Below, in pieces: positions 41,501 to 51,193 of a stretch of DNA of 64,000 nt. Source of the stretch: Trichomonas vaginalis G3. Taxonomy: Eukaryota > Parabasalia > Trichomonadida > Trichomonadidae. The notes under the pieces are model-generated. The model was not told where the DNA came from and made no database searches. It saw only the letters and a program-made list of their open reading frames with translations. Position numbers and translations under genes: made by a program. Location: assembly GCF_026262505.1 (NCBI RefSeq), contig NC_067207.1:11624082-11688081 (forward strand). Direction: 5' to 3'. The first letter of the stretch is position 1. Every line of letters begins with the position of its first letter.

Positions 41501-41700
41501 CTCGCATTGATTCTGTCATTTCTAAAGTAGAAGTTTGTCCAATTTGTTTATCTTTACTCGATGCAGGCATGAACTTGCCGAAAATGAAATGTTCAACATG
41601 CCACAAGTGTTGCCATGCTTCCTGTTTAGAAAAATGGCTCAGAAATTCACTCAAGAAAAATTGTCCATTTTGCAGAACGAAATGGCACCGCCAGAAGTGA
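38581..41700 (+). CDS. Listerin-like (Ltn1) RING E3 ubiquitin ligase
   Basis: A 1039-residue protein. The N-terminal part (about 25-135) has HEAT/ARM-like helices (RRDALFLIAEISKTYL, IKQDASKALAAISRK) and the middle is a long helical solenoid. Residues about 895-960 resemble an RWD-like domain (LDVIIPDIYPLETPLFRV). The last 55 residues are a RING of the listerin type: CPIC, then CSTC with HASCLEKW, then CPFC. Listerin binds stalled 60S ribosomes and ubiquitylates the trapped nascent chain (ribosome quality control). It is shorter than yeast and animal Ltn1 (about 1560-1770), as many protist solenoid proteins are. The order N-terminal HEAT, RWD, RING and the CxxC spacing are the basis of the call. 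The gene is intact with no unusual composition. Confidence 0.75.
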   Translation: MDLSHRLPYPDPDVYLNIFSDGNIKSCYRDLYAKYGKKITIAMGKITKEIQNLDETEVFACFNAARICIFNNSPKIRRDALFLIAEISKTYLTEHTLPYFLILAHDDNAQIKQDASKALAAISRKIGGLKKAKEIVISALGSMGATAFNRENLIDPEEILGKSRIAGSVCLSSSQILGVMMDDLKQNEKAELLQYIRKATEGLYDTLNDIQNSSNDTLFYSPRLRSALYKLHYEALPIPKCPHPLVEKLLLEIDPQCMKVAAQLIPKLCKEDQWKLFIQNPLYLNEFYKEFLANCDDSTINISLSRNLSQENMTNAINLLIKNNFQNIDVVAICNNPYVWSILPEKLIRDVIKCANTINPKNVILYSKYFDNIQQIRFPDKSLPEEMAAALISVAKTTDINYIEQQWPNATNNCIRIWNKSPKTDWWSDILKENLRYYIEDDCGAISMAVPVSESSNFANLVAEVVIDRLNKGQEVTDDMWYATAITDPLIDVIIKLNPNIQIEATKKQDIYTAIYQNIIINTDESEAGELIGHISLSSQTSLMEFPNSYDFLSHFFKVVSIADVPEDIELQYLKDYFEISYSDFLLHVFLGKFDASILDSSISKFVYSIPFERRQNLLSQSIRNQFIENSVILLISADENDRNKLKIDECDILAPYLSMMNIDYDWKSDFAKFCRGEKIDISNFKGSMEELLWIATKENCPQYISNICASIFPVSLSINFHLFISALLNTDIETTKFRELLDTALQSLDNLTPLDPQTVLILSDCFAKMSLLQADELISFCSSVSSLLASQHVPSIVSCLHHSIPFFLQKVTREKWIELRNSLSQGPVSGLIEFDSIISEMFSEDDLSMFRDFPSAASRFYANFNKKDELKDLLSGLSHQMIEDELKKAQNYTIENILISVDVNSHTIHAESISTDDPFTLDVIIPDIYPLETPLFRVSSIGKEKLTQDARDEVKKECMRQDGIFAAISTWAARIDSVISKVEVCPICLSLLDAGMNLPKMKCSTCHKCCHASCLEKWLRNSLKKNCPFCRTKWHRQK

Positions 41701-42422
41701 TTCTTTATACATTTTCCTAATATTATTTTATTTTATTTTGTATTTTTATATTAGATATAATAAAAAAAGATTTGTTTATGTAATGTCAACAACGGATTTA
41801 CCAATGAAATACTGAGCTTTTGTACCATTTAAAAAAGCATTAAATTGTAAGTTTCTCTTTGATAATTTTAATAATTTTCTCTATTTAAGTTTATTTTTAG
41901 AAAGGAAAGCATATTGTACTCTAACATAATTTGTTATTATGATATAACTAATTAATAAACATTTTTAGCAGATTCAATGACTATTTTGGGTACCTTACAG
42001 CAAATAAATACTATTTTGAGGTTATTAATAAGGTTTGCAACTCCAAACATCTTTATTTCATCCTGCATTCAAATTCTCAAAAAATACATCGATTTTTGTG
42101 ATAAAGCACGTTAGAAAATATAGAAATTATTCAATAGTCATTCAATTCATTTTCCCAAAAAATGGCGAAAATGATTCTTAATATTAATTAAAGAAATACA
42201 AAGAAAATTTGATATTAATATACTATTTTTAATGGTTAATAATTGATTTTCAAAATCGAATTTAAAAATCATAGGTTAATTTCAGGATATATGCACTTCT
42301 TTAGTTTCCTTTTTTGGCAGGAAATTTGATATTCCATCGTCATCTTTTCATTTTTTTTGCTTTACTGAATAAAGCTGTTACATCTCTTTAAAATACAATC
42401 TTTGCTTCACCAAAATATTATT
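41701..42422. other. Intergenic, no gene seen
   Basis: AT-rich spacer between two co-oriented host genes. It contains several TCATTT strings (for example near 42345) that could serve as initiators, but none lies within 20 nt of the next ATG. Confidence 0.5.
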
Positions 42423-45335
42423 ATGAACACCGCAACATACACATACAATGATGGAACTCTCTTCATTTCAGGCTCAGGCTCTGTCATTTTTAATGATACA
42501 CAGGAATTCAAGGAAAACACGACATCAATCATTATAAATGATACAGTAGATACAATTGGTGAGAGTTCATTCGAAAACTTCACTATTTTAAAGAAGATTC
42601 AATTTGATTCTCCATTAAAAATCAAAGATAGAGCATTCTTTGGATGCAAGTTACTTTCAGATGTTATAGTAAATAAGGACTTTTCAGAGATTGGAGCTCA
42701 TTCATTCGAAAATTGCTTCTCTCTCAAAACTTTTAAGATTCCTTCAACTTGCCTTAGTATACCAGATTATGCTTTTCAAAACTGTGTGTTACTTGAATCG
42801 ATTGAGCTTCATGACAACATTACTTTAATTGGAAATTCTGCTTTCAAATATTGCAGCAGTTTACAGATCACATTACTTCCAAGTTTACTTAACAAACTCG
42901 GAGAGGCAGCATTTGCATATTGCGAAGGAATAGAAAGGATAAACATGATGTGTGAAATAAAAGAAATTCCAGATTACTTATTTTATCAATGCATCAACTT
43001 AAATACAATTTGGATTCCAAACGTTACAAGTATCGGCCATCGTTCATTTGAGTCATGCGCATTTATTAAATTTGATATCCCATTAACTTGCCAATACATC
43101 GAACTCGACTCATTTACAAGCTGCAATCTCCTAAACATATTAACAATGCCAATGTTTAACCTTAATTTCTCGTATTCTCCTTTCGTTACATGTCAAAAAC
43201 TCGGAAAAGTGACGGTTTTTGATGGTGACGGCTATGAAAGCAGTGTTTTACCATCAAATCTTTTGAGTGACTGCGTTTCCGTTTATTATTTCAGAATTTC
43301 AAGTTATAAGATTAAGAGATTTGGTAAAAATTGTCTCAAGAATTGTGTCGGACTCTATGAAGTGATTTATTTCTTAATTAACAATGTCACTTTTTATCCT
43401 GAAGATCATTGTGATTTAGTCAGTCTTAGGACATTGACAATTGCTATTGATAATTTCACTATGACACCAAGATGCTTTGCAAATCTTCCAAACTTAGAAC
43501 AAGTTACAATTGGCACAATGCATGAAACATTTAGTGAAAACTTATTTGAGAATTGTGACAAATTAATCTCTGTTTCAATCTCAACAAACAACAGTTTAGT
43601 CTTGGCTTCAAAGACATTTTATAAGATGAAGAATTTACAAAAAGTTGGCATTTTAAGTAATGGTATTTTTATTGGCGAAAGTTGCTTCGAAGAATGCAGC
43701 AATTTAGTTCAAGTAAGTTTGGATTGCTTAGATACAAGAATAGGAAACAAAGCTTTCAAGAATTGCCATAATTTCTCAGCCTTCGCTTATAAAGGAACAT
43801 TAGTTGAAGTTGGAGATTATTCTTTCGAAGGCATTCAATTCAAGAGATTCGGATTGAGAACATCTGCTGTTTTGACAATCGGAAATTATGCATTTGCCAA
43901 TGTTAAAACAATGACTTATTTCGTATTAATGGGTGATGGAAAGGTCAATATCGGAAATGGAGCTTTCTATGGCTGCACAGAATTAGCTACATTCGGTCAC
44001 TCATTATATATTAACAAATTGGGTTATTCAGTTTTCAAGAATTGCTATAAATTAAACTATTTGACAATAGATCAAAATTTGGAAGGTTTGCCAAGTTCAA
44101 CATTTAGTAATTGCCAAAAAATGCAGTACTTCGAATGCAGCGGAGAATTGAAGTATATTAGTGATAGATGCTTCGAAAATTGTGTCAATCTCCAATATAT
44201 TAAAGTGAACAGTTCTCTTCAATATTTAGGAAACTATACTTTCTCAAATTGCATCAATTTACAGACTATTGACTTATCAAAGAGAGTTATCGAGAAAATC
44301 GGATCATATTGCTTTAACAACTGTTCATTGTTGACAAACTTTACAAATATTTCTGTCAAATATATCGAAGATGCTGCATTTGTAAAGTGTCAAAAATTGT
44401 CAGAAATTTCATTAAAGGGAACAACCAAATTATTAGGTTATAAATCATTTTATAACTTAAGCAGTTTGCAGTCATTCAGTATAGTAGAATCAGAATATGA
44501 CACATTAACAATCAATGAACTTTGTTTCTACAATTGCCAGAATTTGCAAACTTTTTCTGTCAAATCAGCATTGAATTTAAAGACAGAATGTTTCAAGGAT
44601 TGCCACTCATTGACAAACTTTAATGTTGATGAAGTCACATATATTTCTGAAGGAGCATTTTGCAACTGCTATTCATTGACGAAGATTCCTTTGATTCAAA
44701 CAATTAAATTCATTCCACCATTCGCATTTTGCAATTGCTCGAAATTAAACATGAATAATGATTTCCATTATGTCGGAGACTACGCATTCTATAACTGCAT
44801 CAGTTTATCAAATGTCACATTGTCAATGCTAATTCATGTAGGAAGATATTCATTCTTCAATACATCATTAAATGAAATTAATTTGACACAAAAATTGACA
44901 TTTTTGGGACTTAAATCATTCTCATCAATTAATGAATTAAGTAGTGTCAACATTTTGAATAATGTCGAAGTATTTGAAGAAAAAGTATTTTCAGATAATA
45001 AGAAATTATCAAATGTAGTTTATTGTGGTTTGAATTCAAATATTTCAACTGATTTTGAAGGCAGTGAAAAGCTTAATAAGATTTTTGTTTCCAGACACTT
45101 CAATTCAAGTAATTTCTCAATGGAAACTGAATGGACACATTTATGCGATACAGAAGAGGACAAACAAAATGACAAGAAGACTTTAATTATTTATAGTTCA
45201 TTCATCGCAGCAATTTCAGTTTTAGTTATTATTTTATTTGTTGTAATCCTTATTATCTGCATCAACAAGCAGAAGAAAGATAATTTGGATTCAACAGTCT
45301 TATTATCAAATCCAACTAATCAAACTTTGGCTTAA
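42423..45335 (+). CDS. BspA-like leucine-rich-repeat surface protein with C-terminal membrane anchor
   Basis: A 970-residue protein from ATG 42423; an in-frame TTG at 42402 is not needed. Nearly the whole length is Treponema-type (TpLRR/BspA) leucine-rich repeats of about 23 residues, with the recurring pattern AFxNCxxLxxIxLPxxIxxIG. One membrane helix follows (about residues 926-947, FIAAISVLVIILFVVILIIC), then a 23-residue cytosolic tail ending NPTNQTLA. There is no classical N-terminal signal peptide, which is common in trichomonad BspA proteins. These proteins form a very large family on the cell surface and are thought to bind host matrix or bacteria. The partner cannot be told. The gene is intact and single-exon. 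Confidence 0.92.
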   Translation: MNTATYTYNDGTLFISGSGSVIFNDTQEFKENTTSIIINDTVDTIGESSFENFTILKKIQFDSPLKIKDRAFFGCKLLSDVIVNKDFSEIGAHSFENCFSLKTFKIPSTCLSIPDYAFQNCVLLESIELHDNITLIGNSAFKYCSSLQITLLPSLLNKLGEAAFAYCEGIERINMMCEIKEIPDYLFYQCINLNTIWIPNVTSIGHRSFESCAFIKFDIPLTCQYIELDSFTSCNLLNILTMPMFNLNFSYSPFVTCQKLGKVTVFDGDGYESSVLPSNLLSDCVSVYYFRISSYKIKRFGKNCLKNCVGLYEVIYFLINNVTFYPEDHCDLVSLRTLTIAIDNFTMTPRCFANLPNLEQVTIGTMHETFSENLFENCDKLISVSISTNNSLVLASKTFYKMKNLQKVGILSNGIFIGESCFEECSNLVQVSLDCLDTRIGNKAFKNCHNFSAFAYKGTLVEVGDYSFEGIQFKRFGLRTSAVLTIGNYAFANVKTMTYFVLMGDGKVNIGNGAFYGCTELATFGHSLYINKLGYSVFKNCYKLNYLTIDQNLEGLPSSTFSNCQKMQYFECSGELKYISDRCFENCVNLQYIKVNSSLQYLGNYTFSNCINLQTIDLSKRVIEKIGSYCFNNCSLLTNFTNISVKYIEDAAFVKCQKLSEISLKGTTKLLGYKSFYNLSSLQSFSIVESEYDTLTINELCFYNCQNLQTFSVKSALNLKTECFKDCHSLTNFNVDEVTYISEGAFCNCYSLTKIPLIQTIKFIPPFAFCNCSKLNMNNDFHYVGDYAFYNCISLSNVTLSMLIHVGRYSFFNTSLNEINLTQKLTFLGLKSFSSINELSSVNILNNVEVFEEKVFSDNKKLSNVVYCGLNSNISTDFEGSEKLNKIFVSRHFNSSNFSMETEWTHLCDTEEDKQNDKKTLIIYSSFIAAISVLVIILFVVILIICINKQKKDNLDSTVLLSNPTNQTLA

Positions 45336-46093
45336 ATTTTTTTATACAATGATATTTTTCATTTTACAATTTTTTTATTGGCCACTAAACATCTATTTTA
45401 ACTTATTTGATAACATATACAATTAGTGTATGCTCTTTTTTTAATTCAAATGTATATTCTTGGTGCAAAACAGATAATATTACATGATCATTTCATGACA
45501 ATCCTTAGTGACATTACTCACAACTTTTTGACAACAATTAATATATCATTATGTTCAATCAACAAGTTTTTTTTTCTATGACAAGCGCAATAAACATCTT
45601 TCTAATGTATTTATGATACCTTAGTATTCACCATTTATCTACAACATTTATTACCACATTTAAAATAATGATACCATGACTCCATTTCTTTAATGAAAAT
45701 ACCTGATATAAATAATCAAAGCAATGCTATAAGGTCGCCAAAAAAAGGTGCGGAAATAAAAAACCGCAGTTTGAGTACTTTCTGAGGGTCTGTTCGTCAG
45801 AAAGTATATATTTGTAAACTTTCTGACACTAAATTTTTTTGGTCCTTTCAAAGTATTTGACAATGTCAAAAAGTATACATCGGGGCTCTCAATTTTCCTC
45901 TCAAAAGGCGGTTTTTTAAAAACGCTCAATTTATCATCGACCTTACTAAGTGTTCAAAACATTTTTTTACATCATGAATGTACAAATAAAACATTAATGA
46001 TATCTTAGTTTACACTATTTTATTAAAACAGTATTAAATTAAATAAAAGAAAGATTGATTATTTGTATAAAAAAACACATATAAATAAACAGT
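45336..46093. other. Intergenic with an inverted repeat
   Basis: AT-rich. ACTTTCTGA/TCAGAAAGT form a hairpin at 45777-45805 and ACTTTCTGA recurs at 45818-45826. The GC-richer patch 45735-45945 could be a worn repeat copy, but no matching end is seen. A 79-codon minus-strand frame here is not convincing. Confidence 0.45.
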
Positions 46094-47431
46094 TTATTCA
46101 TCAATATCTTCATTGATTTTTGGTGTATCTTGGAGATTTTTCTTCTTTTTCCTCCTTCTTTTCTTTGCCTTTTTGTTGTAGTCACCAATAAGTGCAGGCA
46201 TGTTCGGAGTTTCATCCAGAGCGATGAACAAGTCAATACGGTTCTGCATATTCTTAAAGAATATAGATAGCGGCTGATGCGACCTAATTATGAACTTCAG
46301 CGCGAGCAAAGAAATGAAAGTGATCAAACAAATCATGGACATGACTCTTCTAGTGCCTGAATGGACAATTTCTGGATAGAAGTCATCACCTTGCTCTTCT
46401 TCCTCTTCCTGCTCAAGAACAATGAACTTTCGACCTTCTTTTACGTAAACATCAAAAATCATTTTGTAAATCGCATTAGCATTGATTGGAACGTTGCGTA
46501 ACTTGAACGGAAGATCAAGTTTCTCGTAGAAAACAAACCCTATGCACTTCCAAATCTCTGTATAAGCGCTCCATCTGTTCCACGGTTTTCCTTTCCCGGC
46601 AAAATGAACACCACAAGCGTAGATGTAGCGGAACTGAGGGTCACGAGCATTTCCGAGTATGGTATGTTTGTATCCTCCGTTTTCATGCATGATTGCAAGA
46701 GGATAAAGTGAAATTTCGCTTCTGTATACAATATTTAGTGGTGCCAAATCATCCTTACCTAATGTCTTATCATCCTTTCCAGGATTTTTCAGATATTTCG
46801 TAGTTGTTTCGAGAAGTTCAACATATTTTAATAAATCTGGCTCAATGAGCATAAAATCTGGATTGAACATGACACCATTATCTTTAGGACCATAATCCGT
46901 CATATAATAGGCTGACGATGGTGTATTCCATCGAAATGCTTGTGTAAGATCTGTAAAAATCATTGTATCTGCTCCGATATATAATATTTTTTCATATTGC
47001 GTTAAAGTCCATGCTTGAAATTTGAACCATTTTGCATGATATAGCTTTTTCGGATTAAATTGTTCCGGCCATTTCAAAACTGGCCTAAATAATATATGCG
47101 TCCATGCTTTTTCCAGGATTCTACAAATGGCTGCATCTCTTCTGAACTCTTCTCTCACAATAACAACTCGGTCAATCGTTGGATTAAACATTTTTAATGA
47201 GTGCCCGAGGACAGTTAGCATCTGAATATAATCAAATGATGGTGCAAGATCATTTGAATACGATGAAACGAATGCATACTTCGACCGAGGTGGTAAATCC
47301 TGCGAATTATTGGCATAATGAAGATTCGCATCAATATAATCATTCCAATCGTAGACTTCTTCAAAAATTTCATTTTCTTCTTCGTCATCGTCGATATCGC
47401 AAGCAACAATGACGAAGAGAAAAGAAATCAT
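46094..47431 (-). CDS. GT8-family (glycogenin-like) glycosyltransferase, membrane-anchored
   Basis: A 445-residue protein. It begins with a short hydrophobic signal (MISFLFVIVACDI) followed by an acidic stretch. The GT8 fold spans about residues 50-310. Visible elements are YAFVSSYSND at the nucleotide-binding start, HAKWFKFQAWTLTQYEKILYIGADTMIF where the DxD-like ADT site lies, and HFAGKGKPW, the conserved H-x-x-G-x-x-KPW that binds diphosphate and Mn. A membrane helix follows (about 363-382, VMSMICLITFISLLALKFII), then a very basic tail (KKAKKRRRKKKKN). Catalytic domain in the Golgi or ER lumen and tail in the cytosol would be a type I layout, unlike the usual type II. Donor and acceptor are unknown; glycogenin-like self-glucosylation is possible but not shown. 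Intact. Confidence 0.85.
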   Translation of the reverse strand: MISFLFVIVACDIDDDEEENEIFEEVYDWNDYIDANLHYANNSQDLPPRSKYAFVSSYSNDLAPSFDYIQMLTVLGHSLKMFNPTIDRVVIVREEFRRDAAICRILEKAWTHILFRPVLKWPEQFNPKKLYHAKWFKFQAWTLTQYEKILYIGADTMIFTDLTQAFRWNTPSSAYYMTDYGPKDNGVMFNPDFMLIEPDLLKYVELLETTTKYLKNPGKDDKTLGKDDLAPLNIVYRSEISLYPLAIMHENGGYKHTILGNARDPQFRYIYACGVHFAGKGKPWNRWSAYTEIWKCIGFVFYEKLDLPFKLRNVPINANAIYKMIFDVYVKEGRKFIVLEQEEEEEQGDDFYPEIVHSGTRRVMSMICLITFISLLALKFIIRSHQPLSIFFKNMQNRIDLFIALDETPNMPALIGDYNKKAKKRRRKKKKNLQDTPKINEDIDE

Positions 47432-47764
47432 AAAAATTAATTGAATAAAAATTTGAGTACAACAATTTCTGAAATCTTTTTATAAAAAATCTGGAATGAA
47501 ATATAATAACCGAAAAACAACTTAATTTAGAAATTCTATTGAGAGTAAAATTGAATGTAGATTTTATCATCTTTGTCTAGATTTGGCATTGCATTTAGAT
47601 GGTCATTATTTGAAAATTCGATTTGAAAATGACTGTGAGTAGTAGTATAGGATGGGTTTTGTGACTTTTTTTGTAAACGTAAGAATTCATACAATATTGA
47701 ACGATTTTGTATCATTATTTTTAACATTAATTTTAAACATAATTTATTTTTTATTCTTACATAA
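47432..47764. other. Host/element 2 boundary zone
   Basis: Contains the upstream region of the GT8 gene and, somewhere within, the left end of element 2. An AGTAGTATAGGATGGG string near 47641 starts with AG as Polinton ends do, but the matching end lies outside the window, so the border is not fixed. A 63-codon minus-strand frame (47536-47727) crosses it and is not called. Confidence 0.4.
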
Positions 47765-48010
47765 ATGACCCAACAAGTAAAACCAGATAAAATAGATTAT
47801 CGAATTTTAGAGGATGGTGTTCCTGTTTATATTCAAAGATTTAAAGGGAAGCAATATTATAGAATTCTTAATCCTGAATACATAAAACATTTATTTAAAA
47901 AGGAAGACTGTGAATTATTAAACGTTAATGAATATGAAACCAATAAATCAAAATTGAAATATAAATATATTGGAAGTGATGAAAGATGTAAAGATAAAAA
48001 TAAAGTTTAA
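47765..48010 (+). CDS. 81-residue unidentified protein of element 2
   Basis: Starts MTQQVKPDKIDYRILEDGVP after a leader with TTATTTTTTATTCTTACATA. Small, basic, with a YYRILNPEYIKHLF block. No family recognised. First clear gene of the element; reads as whole. Confidence 0.5.
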   Translation: MTQQVKPDKIDYRILEDGVPVYIQRFKGKQYYRILNPEYIKHLFKKEDCELLNVNEYETNKSKLKYKYIGSDERCKDKNKV

Positions 48011-48061
48011 AAATTCATGTCTTACATTTTTGAATAATTTATTTTTTTAATTCGTAAGAAA

Positions 48062-48541
48062 ATGAGTGGATCAAGATTCGTAACCGTCAATCAATTAATG
48101 GATGCTCTTTCACCAATTCTTGAAAATGTTAAACAAGTAGATGTTTATTTCGATGATTATGTAGAAAGTTTATATTATAAAGGTAAGTTTAATATTAAAC
48201 CTATTGCTTTTGCATTTGATAATAAATTAATTGAAAATGCAAAAATTTGGGAATTAATTCCGAATATTGAATTTATAACAAATATTAATGATAAATGGTT
48301 TAAACGAATTCCAACCACAAAAGTTCTTTGTAAATTAATGATCAAAACTGAGGAAAAAGAATTTAACGGGTTTAAATATCATCCAAATAAAGTTTCAGAA
48401 CTAGAAAATGAAAAACTTCAGAAAAAATTAAACGATAGACTTTCAAATGATCGTATTGAAAAAATAAATAAACTAGCAGAAGTTGCATTTAATAATGAAA
48501 TATTTGATGAATATAACCTTGAACTCAGTGATGGGCTTTAA
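48062..48541 (+). CDS. 159-residue unidentified protein of element 2
   Basis: Starts MSGSRFVTVNQLMDALSPIL and has a beta-rich middle (FNIKPIAFAFDNKL, IEFITNINDKWFKRI) and a helical C-terminal third. Its stop overlaps the stop of the convergent next gene by 4 bp, tight packing typical of a virus genome. Family unknown. A short part resembles the small replication gene of element 1 (28706-29126; both have a Y-F-D/N-x-[VF]-E-S and PxxFA pattern), which may mean a common origin. Confidence 0.5.
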   Translation: MSGSRFVTVNQLMDALSPILENVKQVDVYFDDYVESLYYKGKFNIKPIAFAFDNKLIENAKIWELIPNIEFITNINDKWFKRIPTTKVLCKLMIKTEEKEFNGFKYHPNKVSELENEKLQKKLNDRLSNDRIEKINKLAEVAFNNEIFDEYNLELSDGL

Positions 48542-48918
48542 GGACCCGGGCTCAACGAGTCATGATTTATGAAATCAATAATTTGATTTATTCGCTCTTC
48601 AATAATTTCTATTCTTTTTGTTAAATCATCTATTTTCATTAATGAGGTGATTCTTGATTGAGGAATAGATTTCAAACTAACCACTCCTTTTATTTTTGAA
48701 ATTTTGAATCCATCAACTTTAAACATTTTATTCAATTTACATGTTGTCAATTCTTCAAATAATTTTTTATTATTAGCATAATAGTCATTAAATTCTTCAA
48801 CAGATGAAAAAATTTTTATTTCAGTAATTGGTTTAACAACATTTATTTTTTGTTGAACATCTTTACTTTCATTTATTTCATCCTCCTTTGTTTCATTTAT
48901 TTTTAAAATCGGTTTCAT
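48538..48918 (-). CDS. 126-residue protein with C-terminal coiled coil
   Basis: Starts MKPILKINETKEDEINESKD. Residues about 40-95 contain a VEEFNDYYANNKKLFEELTT helix and a short beta part (KVDGFKISKIKGVVSLK). The C-terminal end (LTKRIEIIEERINQIIDFI) has heptad spacing of a coiled coil. Probably oligomeric; role unknown. Confidence 0.5.
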   Translation of the reverse strand: MKPILKINETKEDEINESKDVQQKINVVKPITEIKIFSSVEEFNDYYANNKKLFEELTTCKLNKMFKVDGFKISKIKGVVSLKSIPQSRITSLMKIDDLTKRIEIIEERINQIIDFINHDSLSPGP

Positions 48919-48984
48919 TTATCATTAAATAAAAATTAGAATATAAGTGATGAAATATATTTTTTAATTAATATTAAATCAGAA

Positions 48985-49221
48985 ATGGCGGCAGGATTCT
49001 TTAAAAAATTATGGGAAGGAATTAAGAAAGCTGCAGGTTGGGTTCATCAAAAGATTATTAAACCTGTTGCAAACTTTTTGGCACCAGTAGCGAAAACGGC
49101 AGGAACTATCATAGGTGGAGTATTAGGTACTAAAGCAGGTAATCCGGCGATGGGAGCACAAACAGGTAACGCAATTGGTGGAATTGCTGAAGGAATACTT
49201 AATAAAATAGGAGGTAAATAG
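48985..49221 (+). CDS. 78-residue amphipathic peptide with glycine-rich hydrophobic part
   Basis: Begins MAAGFFKKLWEGIKKAAGWV, a strongly amphipathic helix, and continues with a Gly/Ala-rich hydrophobic stretch (TAGTIIGGVLGTKAG, NAIGGIAEGIL). This resembles membrane-lytic minor virion proteins (adenovirus pVI style), which is analogy only. An IIGG-V string fits the adenain-type protease consensus, but no protease gene was found in the visible part. It shares its first residues with the next gene. Confidence 0.55.
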   Translation: MAAGFFKKLWEGIKKAAGWVHQKIIKPVANFLAPVAKTAGTIIGGVLGTKAGNPAMGAQTGNAIGGIAEGILNKIGGK

Positions 49222-49245
49222 TGGAAAAATAAATAAATATTATTT

Positions 49246-49461
49246 TTATCTTAGTATTGGTTGTAGTCTTTGATAAACTTTTTCTCCTTTATTTAAAATT
49301 TCTCTTATTGGGGCGGCTTTTGGTGTTATTGATTCAGCAACGTCACTAATTGCTTCTTTATTCTTAAATATCCAATTTGCTCCCTTCTTCAATGTTTCCC
49401 AAACTTTATGCGCTCCTCTTTTTACTTTATCCCACAGTTTCTTAAATATACCTGCAGCCAT
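49246..49461 (-). CDS. 71-residue amphipathic peptide, sister of the previous gene
   Basis: Begins MAAGIFKKLWDKVKRGAHKV, matching the start of the 78-residue peptide, then a basic amphipathic helix (WETLKKGANWIFKNK) and a polar C-terminus. Convergent with its sister, 24 bp apart. Probably duplicated and diverged; possible membrane-active or DNA-condensing virion peptide. Confidence 0.55.
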   Translation of the reverse strand: MAAGIFKKLWDKVKRGAHKVWETLKKGANWIFKNKEAISDVAESITPKAAPIREILNKGEKVYQRLQPILR

Positions 49462-49530
49462 AGTTGATTATTTCATTAAAATTAAAAATTCATTTTCAAC
49501 TTTTAATTTTGAATTTTTATTTATTAATAA

Positions 49531-51169
49531 ATGACGACTAACTATTTAGTGCCAAACACTAAACCAATTAATGGAAATGTATTTCATTCATTCGAAAAGA
49601 TAAATGAAATATTCGCAAAGAATGATGGTAGAAGATATTATAGAGAACTTGAAAGTTCATGCTATGACTCTGATGCTCCATATTTTGATGATAAACAAAC
49701 TCATTTAAGAATTACAAATCCGGCTCATGATGTGAACCAATTAGGTGACACATATATTAAACGCAAAGTTAAAGCAACTCTAGTTTCAAATAAAGCTTTC
49801 ACATGTGATGCCGCTTTTAAATGCATGCGTTTATTCGTTGGTTACAAATCATCAAATCAAAGCTTTAAACAATTAGAAGTAGAAACTGAAAGAGGTGATG
49901 CTGGTTATCTTCAAATGGATTGCGCCCGTGAATCTTTCGCATTTGCAACATATAAACCAAAATCAGAAAGGAAAGTTAAAAAGTTTGTTCATTCGTTATA
50001 TAATAATGTTCAAAAATATGATAACTCAGTATGTGGTAAATATATTGACCCTTCAGAAGTTTTCAAGAAAGCAAATGAAGAAGTTGATATCACTTTTGAT
50101 ATGATTATTCCGGTAAATGATTTGTTAGCATTTCAAGCGTTCGATGATTATCCTAAATCATTTGGTGAAATCATTCTTAAATATTATGTTTTCAGGGATA
50201 CTTTAGTATTTTGTCAGGTTGACCCGTTAAGAGTTGCTGATTTACAAAATTACGTTTATGAAAAGATAACTGATGAAAATTATGAAAGATTATGAATCAT
50301 GTTTATAAATATGATCGCAAATTCCAACAAATCGGACTTCCTGCCAATTAATTACAAGCTTAGCCACTACATCTGCTGACGCAACAGTTGATGACGTTAT
50401 TATTTCATGCACAAAGATGGAAGTTTTAGAGGATAAATGTATTACACCAGGATACGGTTTAATTGAAGAATCAGTTAAAGCAATACCACGTTTATTTAGT
50501 AAGGAAGATCCATTCATGATTCCAGCTCAACATATTGACGTTCGTTCACTAAATGGAGGTTGCATCACTCCTGAAGGTATTAGCTCAGATTTCTCATACG
50601 CTCTTCATAATGTTACAGATGTTGTGTTAACATTTCCGAAGAATGCAATGCAAAGAACAGTTTTAGAAAATCCAATGCTTCGAGGTCTTCAGGTCACTAT
50701 AGATTCCAGAAACTTCCCCGATCAAGCGATGACCACAGTGGGCGACATATTCTTTACACGTATGCTTCAAGCTTCTGATTTAGATGGAGTGAATGAATGC
50801 ACAGAAGAATACGAGGACTCATTAACTAGACCACTGAATGCAGATGATGGCAAGCCATTAACTAGAACATGGAAAGACCAAACTTCATTCTTATGCACTA
50901 TTCCAGTTCAACGTGATGGAGCGGGTATATTCTTTGATGGATTAGAAACTTTCAACTCACAAGTTACAGTACAAGTGAAAGCTTATCCAATCATTCAGGG
51001 TGAAAATGACACTTACTGTTCAAAGGTGACAAATCCTCCTCAGGTTTGGTTTACTAGGACTACATATTGGACATGGACACCGGATGAAGGTTTGAAATAT
51101 CATCCAACAGGTACACCACCACAGTATAGAAGTTCATATGATGAAATATTGATGAATAGAAATGTTTAA
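49531..51169 (+). pseudogene. Major capsid protein gene of element 2 (double jelly-roll type), broken
   Basis: About 540 codons between the small peptides and the packaging ATPase. The first half carries an IPVNDLLAFQAFDDYPKSFG strand-turn block and an ILKYYVFRDTLVF strand, matching in place the KLRVPLSSFLIFRFLRYL region of element 1. The second half includes a VVLTFPKNAMQRTVLENP block and QVTVQVKAYPII strands. Size and order fit a Polinton capsid. Broken, about one break. Confidence 0.7.
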
Positions 51170-51193
51170 AATTATAAATTTATTTTTGATTAA

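Noticed and set aside
47536-47727. 63-codon minus-strand frame at the element 2 border
   Set aside because: No leader, no motif and it probably crosses the border between host and element.
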